Of a DNA stretch of 64,000 nucleotides, positions 53,644 to 63,694 are shown piece after piece. Position numbers and translations under genes: made by a program. Positions within the stretch are counted from its first letter, which is position 1; the number at the start of each line of letters is the position of its first letter. The stretch spans positions 930,001 through 994,000 of the forward strand of contig JAIWND010000001.1 of assembly GCA_025330725.1 (NCBI GenBank), written 5' to 3'. Under the pieces are notes generated by a model that had not been told where the DNA came from, searched no databases, and worked only from the letters and a program-made list of their open reading frames with translations. Origin of the DNA: Chlamydoabsidia padenii. Its lineage: Eukaryota; Mucoromycota; Mucoromycetes; Mucorales; Cunninghamellaceae.

Positions 53644-56600
53644 CTACCTTTGTTGAAGTAAAACCAAAGCAGCATTACATAGGGATTCGATTTCATCCAA
53701 ATGAGTAGTATCCTTGTCGATTTTGATCCAATCCACGAAACAAGTCGCTTCTACCAGGTGCACCAGGTCGAGAAGAATTGCCTTGACACAATGATTCAAG
53801 ATTGGACAGAATGGCCATGATACACTCGTCAGTCCACCACCATCCTTTACTTGATACTTGTCACGTAATTTTCGATAAATCTGTAGGCACCCTGATGAGT
53901 AACCCAGTTGTTGTGTTTTGATGTTTTGCATGATCCACCTTTCGCCCACTAGTTGAATCATCACACAGCTATATCGATCCGCCATCTGAATCAGAGCTGC
54001 CACTTGGTCCCAATCACCCTGTATGCCATTCAAAAGATCATCGTATCCGGTTGTATCATGTCGGCAGTTGTCTTGAAGCAATTGGCTGATATGAATAAAG
54101 TGTTGTAAATCAGCCATAGTGATGTCGTAGAGGTAAATAGTGTCTGTGCTTGTGTCAGAGTAATGGTCACTGAGCATCGCCCGGAATACAGGGGAAACAC
54201 AGGTAAGATCCCGAGTATTAACGAGAATGGTTTGGGTAGTATCGCTTGTTCCTATAAAGATATCCTTTCTGATCCCATCAAGCGCCGAATCGTCGTTGAA
54301 TTGGTGTGTTAGTGCCTGTTGTAATCGTCGATCGTTATCCTCTAGACCTTGATCCAATTCGTTTTGCCATGTTGATCTGAATGAGAGTGTCAATACTGTC
54401 AGTGCCTGTGCCGCTGTTTGTCGCCTAGTTTGATTTCGTTCCGAGTTACTTGTATTGTCCATAGTATCATTGTCAGTATCTTCATCAAACATCAACATAT
54501 GACAAAGAAGACCAAAAGGAGTGGTGGAGTAAACAATTGATTCTTTTGTCGTGTCGAAATCAAACATATGCAATGTGTAATGCCAGCGCCTGATTTCCCA
54601 AAAGGATGCATAGACCAGAGCCACCGCCGTCAATTCGTGCCGATGATTAACATCTTGTTCATTTTGCCCAAAAAACTGAAACAGACGTTTCAATTCTTCC
54701 AACCGTTTCCATAGAGCAATACCTAGTTGTTTCGCCACATCATCAAGATCCATACAGGCAAGTTCCGTAAAAATACCAGGCTCGAATTTTCTTGGAACTG
54801 ATTCGTCGATAACTACAAGTGGCGCAAATAGTCGAGTAAAACTGTCGGTAAGGATCATTAGTTTCAGATTTGCGTCGTTGGCTATCACCTTGGTGAGGAT
54901 TCGTATGATTGCTTCAGAGTAACTATATTTGACAGTATAGAGAACCAGAGTAGAATGATCATCATTGTTGCCACCTTGTCTTTCAGAATTTCGATGCAGT
55001 TTATAGTCCGGGTTTCCCCTCAAGAGTGCTGAGCCATGTCGTAGATTGTCGATATCAAGTCGAGTACCATCACTAATACACCCATCGGAATCTTCAAGAG
55101 GATCAGATCTGTCTATATGATGGTTAGATACTATCGACGTTGCAGTGTGGAGTATAATCAATAGCTGAGACAGTCGGTGTAGATTTGCATTATTATCTTG
55201 AATCATTTGCTTGCCACAGTTTTCAAAGAGAGAGAGGTGATCCAGTAGGTTCAGGGCATGTGTGACTTGATGATAGTATGTAAAAAACCACCTTGAAGCC
55301 CTAGTCGGTGAATCATCATTGTCGTCAACCCATGGTCCCAAAGCAAATACCAAAGCAGATACCAATGTCAGAGTTGTCCCATTGTCATCGATTCCCTTCC
55401 AATTCAACCATTCAAAGATTGCCGCATTGTCGAATCGATACGTTTGCACCACTTGTAGTGAACAAGTCACCACATTTTGGCACGCCTCGAGTCGTTTCTT
55501 GATTCCATCGTCTTTGTGTTGAGTCTGTGTGTAGAGTACTGATCCACATTGAAGAGCACGCCAAAGAAGTTCCATAATAACCTCGATAAACTGCCTTTCA
55601 TGGAGAAGCTTGGAGCGCAAAAGCGATGTTCGTTCCGCCAACGACGCAAATAATCGTATGAGGAGACCATAGACCGACCACACCTGAGTAGGGACTTGGC
55701 GTAAGAATTTGTTGATAGATTGGCCCTGATTTGATGTGATACCGTTGTTTCTCGTCGAGCTAAAACCAGGGATGAAGGATGGGTCGATCAGATCTAGTAT
55801 AGTCGTTTCCGCCAGTCTTTCGCATGCCCTAGGAAGATGTGAGACTTTTTCCAATGCTACCAAAGCCCGTTTTGCTTTTGTTAGAATGTCGATATGTTTA
55901 CTGTTGACGGGTGTTGTTAAAGTCGATGTAAGAGTCCCAGCCACAGCCAGACCGTCAAGGACTTGTAAGATACTAGGTTCCCAAATGTATTTGCCAAGCC
56001 CGGTCGAATCTTGTGCCAGTTGTTTGATCGCCCCAGTGTCATGTAGCAAATAGACCACAAGTTTTTGGAACTTTTGGAGCAATGGTGATCCATCCAATTT
56101 GTTGTCAGCATAAAGGAGAGCCATTTGTGATCGAATACACCAAGCGATTCTAGGTCCAATCTCCACCCGCCAGAACACCGGCACCACTTGAATATATTGC
56201 ATGAGTGTTTCCAATAAGGGGCCAAGTAAGGGCTCGCATTGTTCGATGACTTTGCTAGTCAAGCCAGAGTAACCACGTATCACCACATCAGCACATAAAT
56301 CAGTTGATAGCAAGGAAGGTAAAGTAGTGTTGTGAGAGTCGCCATACCCGTCCCCAGATGCCATAATTGCCAGGTTCTCCACAGATACAGGATAAGTCGA
56401 AAATGCCAGCAAAAAGTTCGTCATGCAACCCGTCATTCTTTCTGCAAATTCTTGCAATGAGACCACACCAGTCTTGTCCGGTTTGTCGGTTTCATGATTT
56501 TGATTCAAATGTGGGAGTAAACACCGCCAAGATACGTGACAAAGCCTAGTTAATAGTTTCATCAAGGCATCCATGGAATATTCAGATTTAAATCCATTGG

Positions 56601-58012
56601 TCTGTATTTCTTTAATACCAGCGCTAGCAGCTAATATAGCAAAAAGGAGAGAAAAAAAGTTAGTAAAATGCCACGCATACATACATCATTGATTTCTATT
56701 TTGACTTACATTGAGCAATAGGATCTTTTGAGTCATGTTTATACGATTGTTGCAAGTAGTACACAAGTTGAGCAAAGAGTGTCGATAGAGCCATAGAGCA
56801 TGATAAGGTCGAAGATCCAGACAATGCCAAAGGATTAGATGGTGTGAGGTGTAAGTAAACAGGACTATCAGGAGGTAACTTCATAAGCAATGTAGTCAAA
56901 CAATAAAACGGGCGCCCCTTGTCCATCATATCGCTGTTTTGTCGAGCCACCGCTATATCTTCACATTGCAGTAGATCCAGCAGAGCACCTGTCCAAGTCC
57001 GTGCCAGTATACTTGATGATGATCCAATAATATTGTTCCACTGATATTCCAAGTTGTCTAAATTATCCCTGTGATCGCCTTCCGTCTTGCATAAAGCAAC
57101 CAATAATTGACTTGACACCATACATAGTGAGAATTGAGGTGTGATTTGCTTGATTTGGTTGTTGTTGTTGTCAAGTCGACGACGTTTCCCCGATTCAGTC
57201 TTGATATGTGAGGATTCAAAGCCAAAGTATAAAAAGAGGTTTTGACATAATAAGCGCCGATATGCATCATGAGAGATCAAATCCAAACCAAAGAAGGTAG
57301 CTTGAGCAAGAAGACCACGTAAGCCATAAAAGCGTGCTTTCAAGAGTGCCCGTCTTACCGCTGAAGATTCTAAATGAGGACACATGTCTTTTTCCGTAAC
57401 ATTAGTTGCCCAACGAAGAATGTGTAAGTGTACCTGTCTTGATTGAATATCGGTAAGTATGGCCTTTACCAATCCAGTTACCTTGATTGTACTTGTTGTT
57501 GCACTATTGTTGTTGTTGTTATTGTTATTACCCGCCTGTTGAGTCAGTCTTGCTAAATGATCCAAAAGTTTATACCAGCACTTGGCCGCATGAGTTTTGG
57601 TGATGCCATAAACCATACAATCCACCTTGTCGTTATCATTATTGGTAAGTTTATCAAGAACCAACCGGACACAAGCTTTAAAGGAGCGCAACGGTAAGAG
57701 ATCATCTTGAGTGGATCTTCTTTTCATACTACCAAGAATGACTTCAAAGCAAGCCAAAAGTCGGTGGAGTGGCCAGTCTTCCAAAGTTGAAGTTTGAGTG
57801 CCAGAATTGGATTGAGAAGAGTGATGAGCTTTGCGACCTTGTGAAGATATCTTGCAAAGGAGTTGGTCAATGGTAGCAGTTGGTGCTAAAGCAACTAATT
57901 CAAGGTAGCGTTTACTGGTAGTTGTATGTGGTGAATTGAGAGCCCTGTATAGTTTGTGTAATCGGATATCGCCATTTCCAGTTGGATTATTGTGAGTTTT
58001 AGAGCTTTCCAT
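53644..58012 (-). CDS. large ARM-repeat/BTB domain protein (ARMC5-like)
   Basis: Two exons give about 1,430 residues. Exon 1 (56710-58012) and exon 2 join at IAQ|SASAGIKEIQTN. Helical repeats of armadillo/HEAT kind cover most of the length, e.g. ALMKLLTRLCHVSWRCLLPH and LVKAILTDIQSRQVHLHILR. Near the C-terminus a BTB/POZ domain is visible: IFIGTSDTTQTILVNTRDLT, then SPVFRAMLSDHYSDT and IYLYDITMADLQHFIHISQ, followed by a BACK-like helical end. ARM plus BTB is the ARMC5/ABAP1 pattern, an adaptor for Cullin-3 ligases; ARMC5 targets RNA polymerase II subunit Rpb1. That function is inference by architecture only. Confidence 0.8.
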
Positions 58013-58095
58013 AAGTTGTATTTACAAGAGTAAGAAAGAAAGAAAGAAAAAAGAAAAAAAGTGTAGCATTAATAAAATCAAGCTTCCCAAATCAG

Positions 58096-58112
58096 ATCGG
58101 GATATGAAATCA
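58096..58112 (+). promoter_or_regulatory. GGGATTT element variant in divergent promoter
   Basis: ATCGGGATATGAAATCA between the ARM/BTB gene (58012, minus) and DPH7 (58188, plus). An ATG inside the element is why a longer DPH7 frame appears to start at 58104. Confidence 0.45.
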
Positions 58113-58187
58113 GCCACCAACCCTACATACTTCAATTTTGTTTTTTTCTTCCCTTTACCTTCCTTTTTACTTTTCTTGAAACCATTA

Positions 58188-59240
58188 ATGACTGATCAAG
58201 CCAAGTCTCTTGCTTCTTTCGATACTGGCTATAGTGCTGATTCTACTGAATTTTGTCCTTTCCAAGATCATCACCAATATTTGGCCTGTGGAACCTATCA
58301 ACTCACTGACGAAAAAAATGACAATGATGCTCGGGTACGAAAAGGCAAATTGTATCTCTTCAACCTCAACACACTGGAAAAAGGAACACCACTTTTACAA
58401 AAGCAAACCATTGATACTCCAGCTATTCTTGATATGAAATGGTGCCACTCGCTTATAGACGGTGAACAAGTACTTGGTGTGGCTGACTCTATCGGCGGTC
58501 TTACCTTTTATGCACTCGAAGACAATCAAGACGACGACGGGGCCTCTCTCATTCAAAAGCAGCATATTCAAGTATCAGAAGATATGACTAACCTGTGTCT
58601 ATCCTTGGACTGGTCCACTCGGCGATTCCCTACAGCTACCTCTGCTCAATGTATTGTATCTCATTCTAATGGTGATCTTACCCTGCTATCCCAAAACGAC
58701 GCTGAATGGCAAACCACCTCGACCTGGCATGCACACGACCTCGAAGCCTGGATCGCCGCTTTTGATTATTGGGACCCTAATCGTATCTACTCTGGTGCGG
58801 ACGATATGTTATTTAAAGGGTGGGATACTAGAATAGGACTGGAATCACCCATCTTTAGTAATCGACGACACGAAATGGGGGTTACAACAATGCAATCCAA
58901 TCCTCATCGTGAGCATGTTTTGGCAACTGGAAGCTATGATGAACATGTGTATTTATGGGATACGCGATCGATACGACAACCTGTGGCCAAGGTGCATACG
59001 GAAGGTGGTGGTATTTGGCGATTAAAGTGGCATCCTTCCAACCCGAACACTCTTCTCTCTGCGTCTATGCATGCTGGTGCTTTTATTATAGATACCGATC
59101 AACTCTCTATTACCACTAGTTTCCTCGATCATCAATCTATGGCTTATGGTGCTGATTGGTCCTATAATCATGGTAACGATCTGGTCGCTTCTTGCTCGTT
59201 TTATGATCATGTCATGCATCTTTGGAATCCAACTAAATGA
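58188..59240 (+). CDS. DPH7: diphthine methylesterase Dph7 (WDR85)
   Basis: WD40 protein that removes the methyl ester from methylated diphthine on elongation factor 2, permitting final amidation in diphthamide synthesis. Single-exon ORF of 350 residues from ATG 58188. It starts MTDQAKSLASFDTGYSADST, then EFCPF, KGKLYLFNLN, AHDLEAWIAAFDYWDPNRIY, GADDMLFKGWDTR, GSYDEHVYLWDTR, and the family signature GGGIWRLKWHPSN followed by LLSASMHAGAFII. The C-terminus ends in a WD repeat DHVMHLWNPTK. The longer frame from 58104 was rejected because its first residues come from the promoter element and a T-rich leader. Confidence 0.93.
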   Translation: MTDQAKSLASFDTGYSADSTEFCPFQDHHQYLACGTYQLTDEKNDNDARVRKGKLYLFNLNTLEKGTPLLQKQTIDTPAILDMKWCHSLIDGEQVLGVADSIGGLTFYALEDNQDDDGASLIQKQHIQVSEDMTNLCLSLDWSTRRFPTATSAQCIVSHSNGDLTLLSQNDAEWQTTSTWHAHDLEAWIAAFDYWDPNRIYSGADDMLFKGWDTRIGLESPIFSNRRHEMGVTTMQSNPHREHVLATGSYDEHVYLWDTRSIRQPVAKVHTEGGGIWRLKWHPSNPNTLLSASMHAGAFIIDTDQLSITTSFLDHQSMAYGADWSYNHGNDLVASCSFYDHVMHLWNPTK

Positions 59241-59504
59241 TTACTAGATATTAGACTTGTAGACCTTTCCCCCCCCTTTCCCACTAGACATAGATATTTA
59301 TATACCCTTCCCATCTCCACCCCTTTATTAGATCATTGACAAACAACACACAACATCATCAATCAATTAATAAAGAATATTTGGTTTGATTATACAAAAT
59401 GATTGAATTCTTTTTATTATTGGGTCACGTTAAGCATGTATACATGGGTGATACATAAAAGAAGTATATTTTAAAAGGTGTTTAATGTAATTGATAAAAC
59501 TATT

Positions 59505-59880
59505 TTAATGATCCTTCTTGCCAGCAGACACTATAATGTTACAATAAAAATAAAAAAATAAAATGAGTATACATATAAACCATGGCTTGCCAGCCCGATT
59601 CTTCCTCTTTTTTGTTTAATGTTATTTGATACGTACAAGCAGGGTTTCTGGGGTCGTTTCTGTATTGGTCAGCTATAAAAGATAAAATAAAAAAAAATAA
59701 AAATAAAATAAAAGTGAGTATTTCCTCTATTCGATGACAGTATATGCTTGACAAGTCGAACTTACAGTTGATCATGGCATCTTGCATCTTGGCAACAAGG
59801 TAAAGGACAGTAATACCACCAGCGATGAAGGGACCGGCAGGACGGAGGATGGGAGTGTTGAATTTACGAAGACCAAACAT
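59505..59880 (-). CDS. ATP18: F1Fo ATP synthase subunit i/j (Atp18)
   Basis: Small Fo-associated membrane subunit in the mitochondrial inner membrane. Three exons give 58 residues: MFGLRKFNTPILRPAGPFIA then GGITVLYLVAKMQDAMIN, SDQYRNDPRNP and ALSAGKKDH. This matches yeast Atp18 in length, FPTPIL-like start, single helix and NDPRNP motif. The apparent long ORF through the intron is not real. Stop TAA at 59505-59507. Confidence 0.9.
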
Positions 59881-60360
59881 GGTTAAATAGTTTTAAGAAA
59901 GATAGAGAAAGAGAGAGAGAGAGATAGGAGAGCGGTGTATTATGTTTTATTTTTCTTAGTGGTAAGGCCCCCCTCACAAAAGTCACAGGCTGGCGGGATT
60001 TCAATTGTTCAGATATTGGGGATATGCATCCTGTTATTAATGCGTGTGTCTTCTATACGATCAGGGGTACAAATAAAACAACTGTCTTATACGTGTACAG
60101 AGCAACATATCCTACAAAGTCAATAAAAGATGAAAAAGTAAAAGTATATGCTTTTTACTTTATTGGAATGAAGAGTGTGTATATAACATATATAAAGAAT
60201 GGTGGTGTATAAACAAGTCAATAATAGTTTAAAAGACTATACTACTTCTACTACTAATATCTATCTATGACTACTTGATGATGATGATGATAATATACAT
60301 AAATATATATGTGCATAAGATGAGATGGGAATGAGTCGAGTCGAGTTTTGAAAAGTGTGA
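59881..60360. other. intergenic region
   Basis: 5' flank of ATP18 and 3' flank of HEM25 (both minus). Holds the element at 59992 and a short (GA)n run near 59910. No gene supported. Confidence 0.5.
59992..60006 (+). promoter_or_regulatory. GGGATTT element (GGCGGGATTTCAATT)
   Basis: About 110 bp upstream of the ATP18 start, opposite orientation. Confidence 0.5.
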
Positions 60361-61703
60361 TTATAGATGATTTTCCACTGTTTGGTGTTGGGTATACCAT
60401 CGAAGTATTTCTTCATAAATTGTCCAAGCAATAGCTGAGTTGAGAGGTTTCCTAATCAATCGGACACTAATACCATCAAAGAATCCCATCATACCTTCTT
60501 CCTATTCATCCAACATTACATGTTAATAATAAATCCCAATCAGTTTTCCCTTTTTCTTTACCTTCAAGACCTTGGTCGCAGCTTGTATAAGATTCTTGTA
60601 AATAGTTGGTTTTAACTGCATTCGAGTTTTGAGCATATCAAAGGGTTGTGTAAGGACTGTGGCGGTCATACCAGCAACGACCCCTGATCCCATGTTGATC
60701 ACCGCATTGGCAACTTGATACTGATGTAATTCAGTCCATCCTATTGATAACCAATCTATTAGTATTCCCAGCCTACTTTAACATTTTCATCACTGTTTAC
60801 CATTAGCCCGCCGTTTACAATGTTCATAAAAAAAGAGATAGATGCCTGCAAAAGGAGCATCTCGTATAAAAGTAGCACCATAACCAGCAAATAGTCCCCG
60901 CATTCCATCGTGTTTGATAATTGATCCAAATGCTTCTGTCATTGATTTATAATTATAAAAGTTGCTCTAACAAACAGACAGACAGAGATTAGATTGGATG
61001 CTTATTGTGTATAATGATAGTTAATAGTTTTTACCTCGTAGCGGACTTTGACAACTGTGATTGGCATCATCACGTAACCTACCGCACCACGAGCCGACAT
61101 ACCAGATACCAAGTTTTCCCATTGTTTTTGTTCATGGATAGAGGAATGTTTGATTGATAACCAGGATTGCCACGTGGGTCGAGTACGAGCTAGGATCGAT
61201 CGGATTTCAGATAGTGCAAAAAAGTACATGGCTGACCCTGGTACATTTCTATATTTCCCCCCCCACCACCACCACCACCCAATAATAATAATAATAATAA
61301 TATTAATATGTATATATATAGACACACTTCGATTGCTTACCTTAATATTGTAGGTATCGTCCCACGCCATAAACCGGATATACCTTTGCTATTGACGATA
61401 TCATGAATAGTAGAATACATTGTACTATCAAATACACAAAGTCAAACAAAAGTCAGTATAGGTCAGACTTGATGAGTTGTTTGATATTTACCTTTTTTGA
61501 GGTGCCACCAAAAGTCCTTTCAACTTGGCTTCCCGTAAAAAAGCAAGGTGATCTTGTCGTTGTTGTTGTAGTCGAGTTTTTATAAGATCTAATGGTTGTA
61601 AAGTAAGACAGGCCACCATTCCTGATAGTGCACCACCTGTTAAATGGAGTAAAGGTTGAGTGGTATTCGACTTGGCGTTGGTTATTGTGGTGCTTTGGGC
61701 CAT
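60361..61703 (-). CDS. HEM25: mitochondrial glycine carrier Hem25 (SLC25A38)
   Basis: Inner-membrane carrier importing glycine for heme synthesis. About six exons give roughly 305 residues. Three carrier repeats: LTLQPLDLIKTRLQQQRQDH, YVMMPITVVKVRYESNFYNY and VLTQPFDMLKTRMQL, each followed by the matching second half (GISGLWRGTIPTILRNVPGS, GMRGLFAGYGATFIRDAPFA, GMMGFFDGISVRLIRKPLNS). The PITVVKxRYES second repeat is typical of SLC25A38. One intron has CCA and AAT repeats (61263-61301). Adjacent to the ATP18 gene and transcribed in the same direction. Confidence 0.92.
61263..61301. repeat. (CCA)n(AAT)n compound microsatellite in a HEM25 intron
   Basis: About five CCA/CAC units followed by seven AAT units, within an intron of the carrier gene. 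Confidence 0.8.
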
Positions 61704-62131
61704 TGTTTAATGTAAAAAGTAAAGAAGAAGAAGAATGTCCCCGAGAAAGAAAGGAAAAAAAAAGTGTTTTTAAGAGGAAACGTCGGAGTTATATTTCACC
61801 CCCACCTTTTAGGCACTTTGAGAAGTTGTCAAGATCATTTATCTTGTCCTAACTATACTAAAGTATAAAATCATCTTGTCAATCTTTGCTATTATATTGT
61901 CCCTGTTCTTTTATTGGATAAATGTGTTCTTTTTCGTTTTTGACAGCCATCGGAATTTGAAATCCCGGCTATTCTTCTTTAGGCCACGGTATAAATTTGA
62001 CATGGGATAACCCACCCCTCCTACATCACCAAATACACATAGTTTATATAACATCTTGTCTATTTTTATTTCCAATACAGTGATACCAACAATAAAAAAG
62101 GAATCTATAACTAAAGGGAAGAGAGGAAAAT
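61704..62131. other. intergenic region with palindromic GGGATTT element
   Basis: 5' flank of HEM25 and 3' flank of the HAD phosphatase. Holds the 18-bp palindrome-like element at 61951. No gene supported. Confidence 0.5.
61951..61968. promoter_or_regulatory. palindromic GGGATTT element (CGGAATTTGAAATCCCGG)
   Basis: Both halves of the element face each other with one mismatch pair, about 250 bp upstream of HEM25. Confidence 0.5.
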
Positions 62132-62883
62132 CTATACTACTTGTTCAATGTTGACAGCCATATTGCCATCACCCAAGACAGAGATCGACACATCAGTTAA
62201 AAAGGATACCACATAATCAGCACCAGCTTGTTTCAATTGATCTGCAGTATGAGTAGTGGTACAAGCAATGACCTTCATGCCACCTGACTTTCCAGCTCGT
62301 ACACCTAACCAAAAGAAGAAGAAGAAAAGGATAAGTATCATCCATAGGGAAAATTAGCTTTTGCTTGTCTTTTCTGTATACCGATTACCTGCAGGAGCAT
62401 CTTCAAAGACCAAGCAATTAGAAGGAGCGATGCCCAACAATTCTGCCGCTTTAATATACCCTTCAGGATCTGGTTTACCCCGTTCCACCTATGTAATCCA
62501 ACCAAAAATAATTTCAGTAACCCCTGTTTTCCATCCTCTTCTTTTTACCTTGTCACCTGTCGATAAACTTGTTGGGACAGGAATATCACATTGTTTTAAC
62601 CTGTTGACAGCCATGTAGGATGTTCCTGCAGTACACACACCCCATTTACCAAGAGGAATACTATCTAATAAAGCCATAACACCAGGAAGTACTAGAAGCA
62701 CAAATAGACGTTACTTCTTCTTCTTCTTTATAACCATGTTGGGTCTTCTTACCTGTCAATCCTTCCGTTTCTTGTGCCAGTTTTCGTTCATAGTAATCTA
62801 CTGTTTCTGGTGTGGCCTTTTCTGGTACCCATTCACCTATCGTTTCGATAGTTCGTCGTCCATGAGAAGTTTCCAAGATCTAT

Positions 62884-62917
<34 letters not shown>

Positions 62918-63128
62918 TTGGAGAGAGCTGGAGAGAGTTGGAGAGAGTTGGTTCCGACTGTCTTTATATTTGTTTTACCTTGACAGGATCTAATCCATGT
63001 TCTTCCGCAAATGAATACCAGTGCTTGATGACCAAAGGAGTTGTATCAATCATTGTGCCATCAAGGTCAAATATGATACCTTCAATGCCGTTCAAGGTGA
63101 TTGGGAAAGCTGGGGTAGGTGAAGTCAT
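62132..63128 (-). CDS. GPP1: HAD phosphatase, glycerol-3-phosphatase/2-deoxyglucose-6-phosphatase type
   Basis: HAD superfamily (subfamily IA) sugar phosphatase. Five exons give about 245 residues. Motif I IIFDLDGTMIDTTPLV with nucleophile Asp; the cap begins ILETSHGRRTIETIGEWVPE, matching the Gpp/Dog SHGxRT block; motif II WGVCTAGTSYMAV; motif III Lys in ERGKPDPEGYIKAAELLG; motif IV CLVFEDAPAGVRAGKSGGMK. Glycerol-3-phosphatase (glycerol/osmotic response) is the most likely role but Dog-type activity cannot be excluded. An intron carries a GA tract and a 10-bp tandem repeat (62911-62950). Confidence 0.85.
62911..62950. repeat. 10-bp tandem repeat GAGAGAGTTG x4
   Basis: Follows a (GA)n run; on the gene strand the whole block is a pyrimidine-rich tract ahead of a 3' splice site in the phosphatase gene. 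Confidence 0.8.
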
Positions 63129-63694
63129 TATAAAATAAAGTGAAAAAGAAAGAAGGCTGCGGCGTTTTTGTTACTCCCTTGCGTTATAAATCATTTTATT
63201 TCCCGATTGGTCGTCGGCATGTCAATTCCGAAAAGGTGTGGCGGGAAAAGCATCAATGCAGCTGGGGACATTTCCACGTTATGGTCACATTCATTCAATT
63301 ACCCTCAGTATATAAAAGACTTGTATGTTTGGATTTATTTTTCAATCTACTCTAATCTATCCTACATATGCTAAACTATTTTGTCTCTCGACACACTGCC
63401 GTGCCCAGGTGCACCTGGATTCCTTCCTATCATTGCCATTGTACTGTATTCGTGTGTAAAAGGACATCTATTAGTACGTGGTCAAAAAATCAAAGCCATA
63501 ACACATCACAGTCAAAGAGGGAGAAGGATAGTGTGGTGATTACTATTGATGGCATGGCAATAAAGCGGGCTCATGCATGCGGGGCTTGAAAATGAAGCTC
63601 AGAAATGGGATTTCTTTTGAAACATTTCTCCCTCTTTCTTCCTTCTTTTTTTTACTTTATTGTTTGATACTTCTTCTTTAATTGGTTATTACAC
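63129..63694. promoter_or_regulatory. divergent region HAD phosphatase / right-edge transcript
   Basis: Contains weak element variants at 63193 (ATTTTATTTCCCGATT) and 63579 (GCGGGGCTTGAAAAT) and a perfect 14-bp palindrome CCAGGTGCACCTGG at 63405-63418. No recognised gene inside. Confidence 0.45.
63405..63418. repeat. perfect 14-bp palindrome
   Basis: CCAGGTGCACCTGG, self-complementary over all 14 bases, in the divergent promoter; includes an E-box-like CACCTG/CAGGTG pair. Confidence 0.6.

Noticed and set aside
58104..58187. Longer DPH7 start at 58104
   Set aside because: The ATG lies inside the promoter element variant and adds a T-rich-leader translation with no homology.
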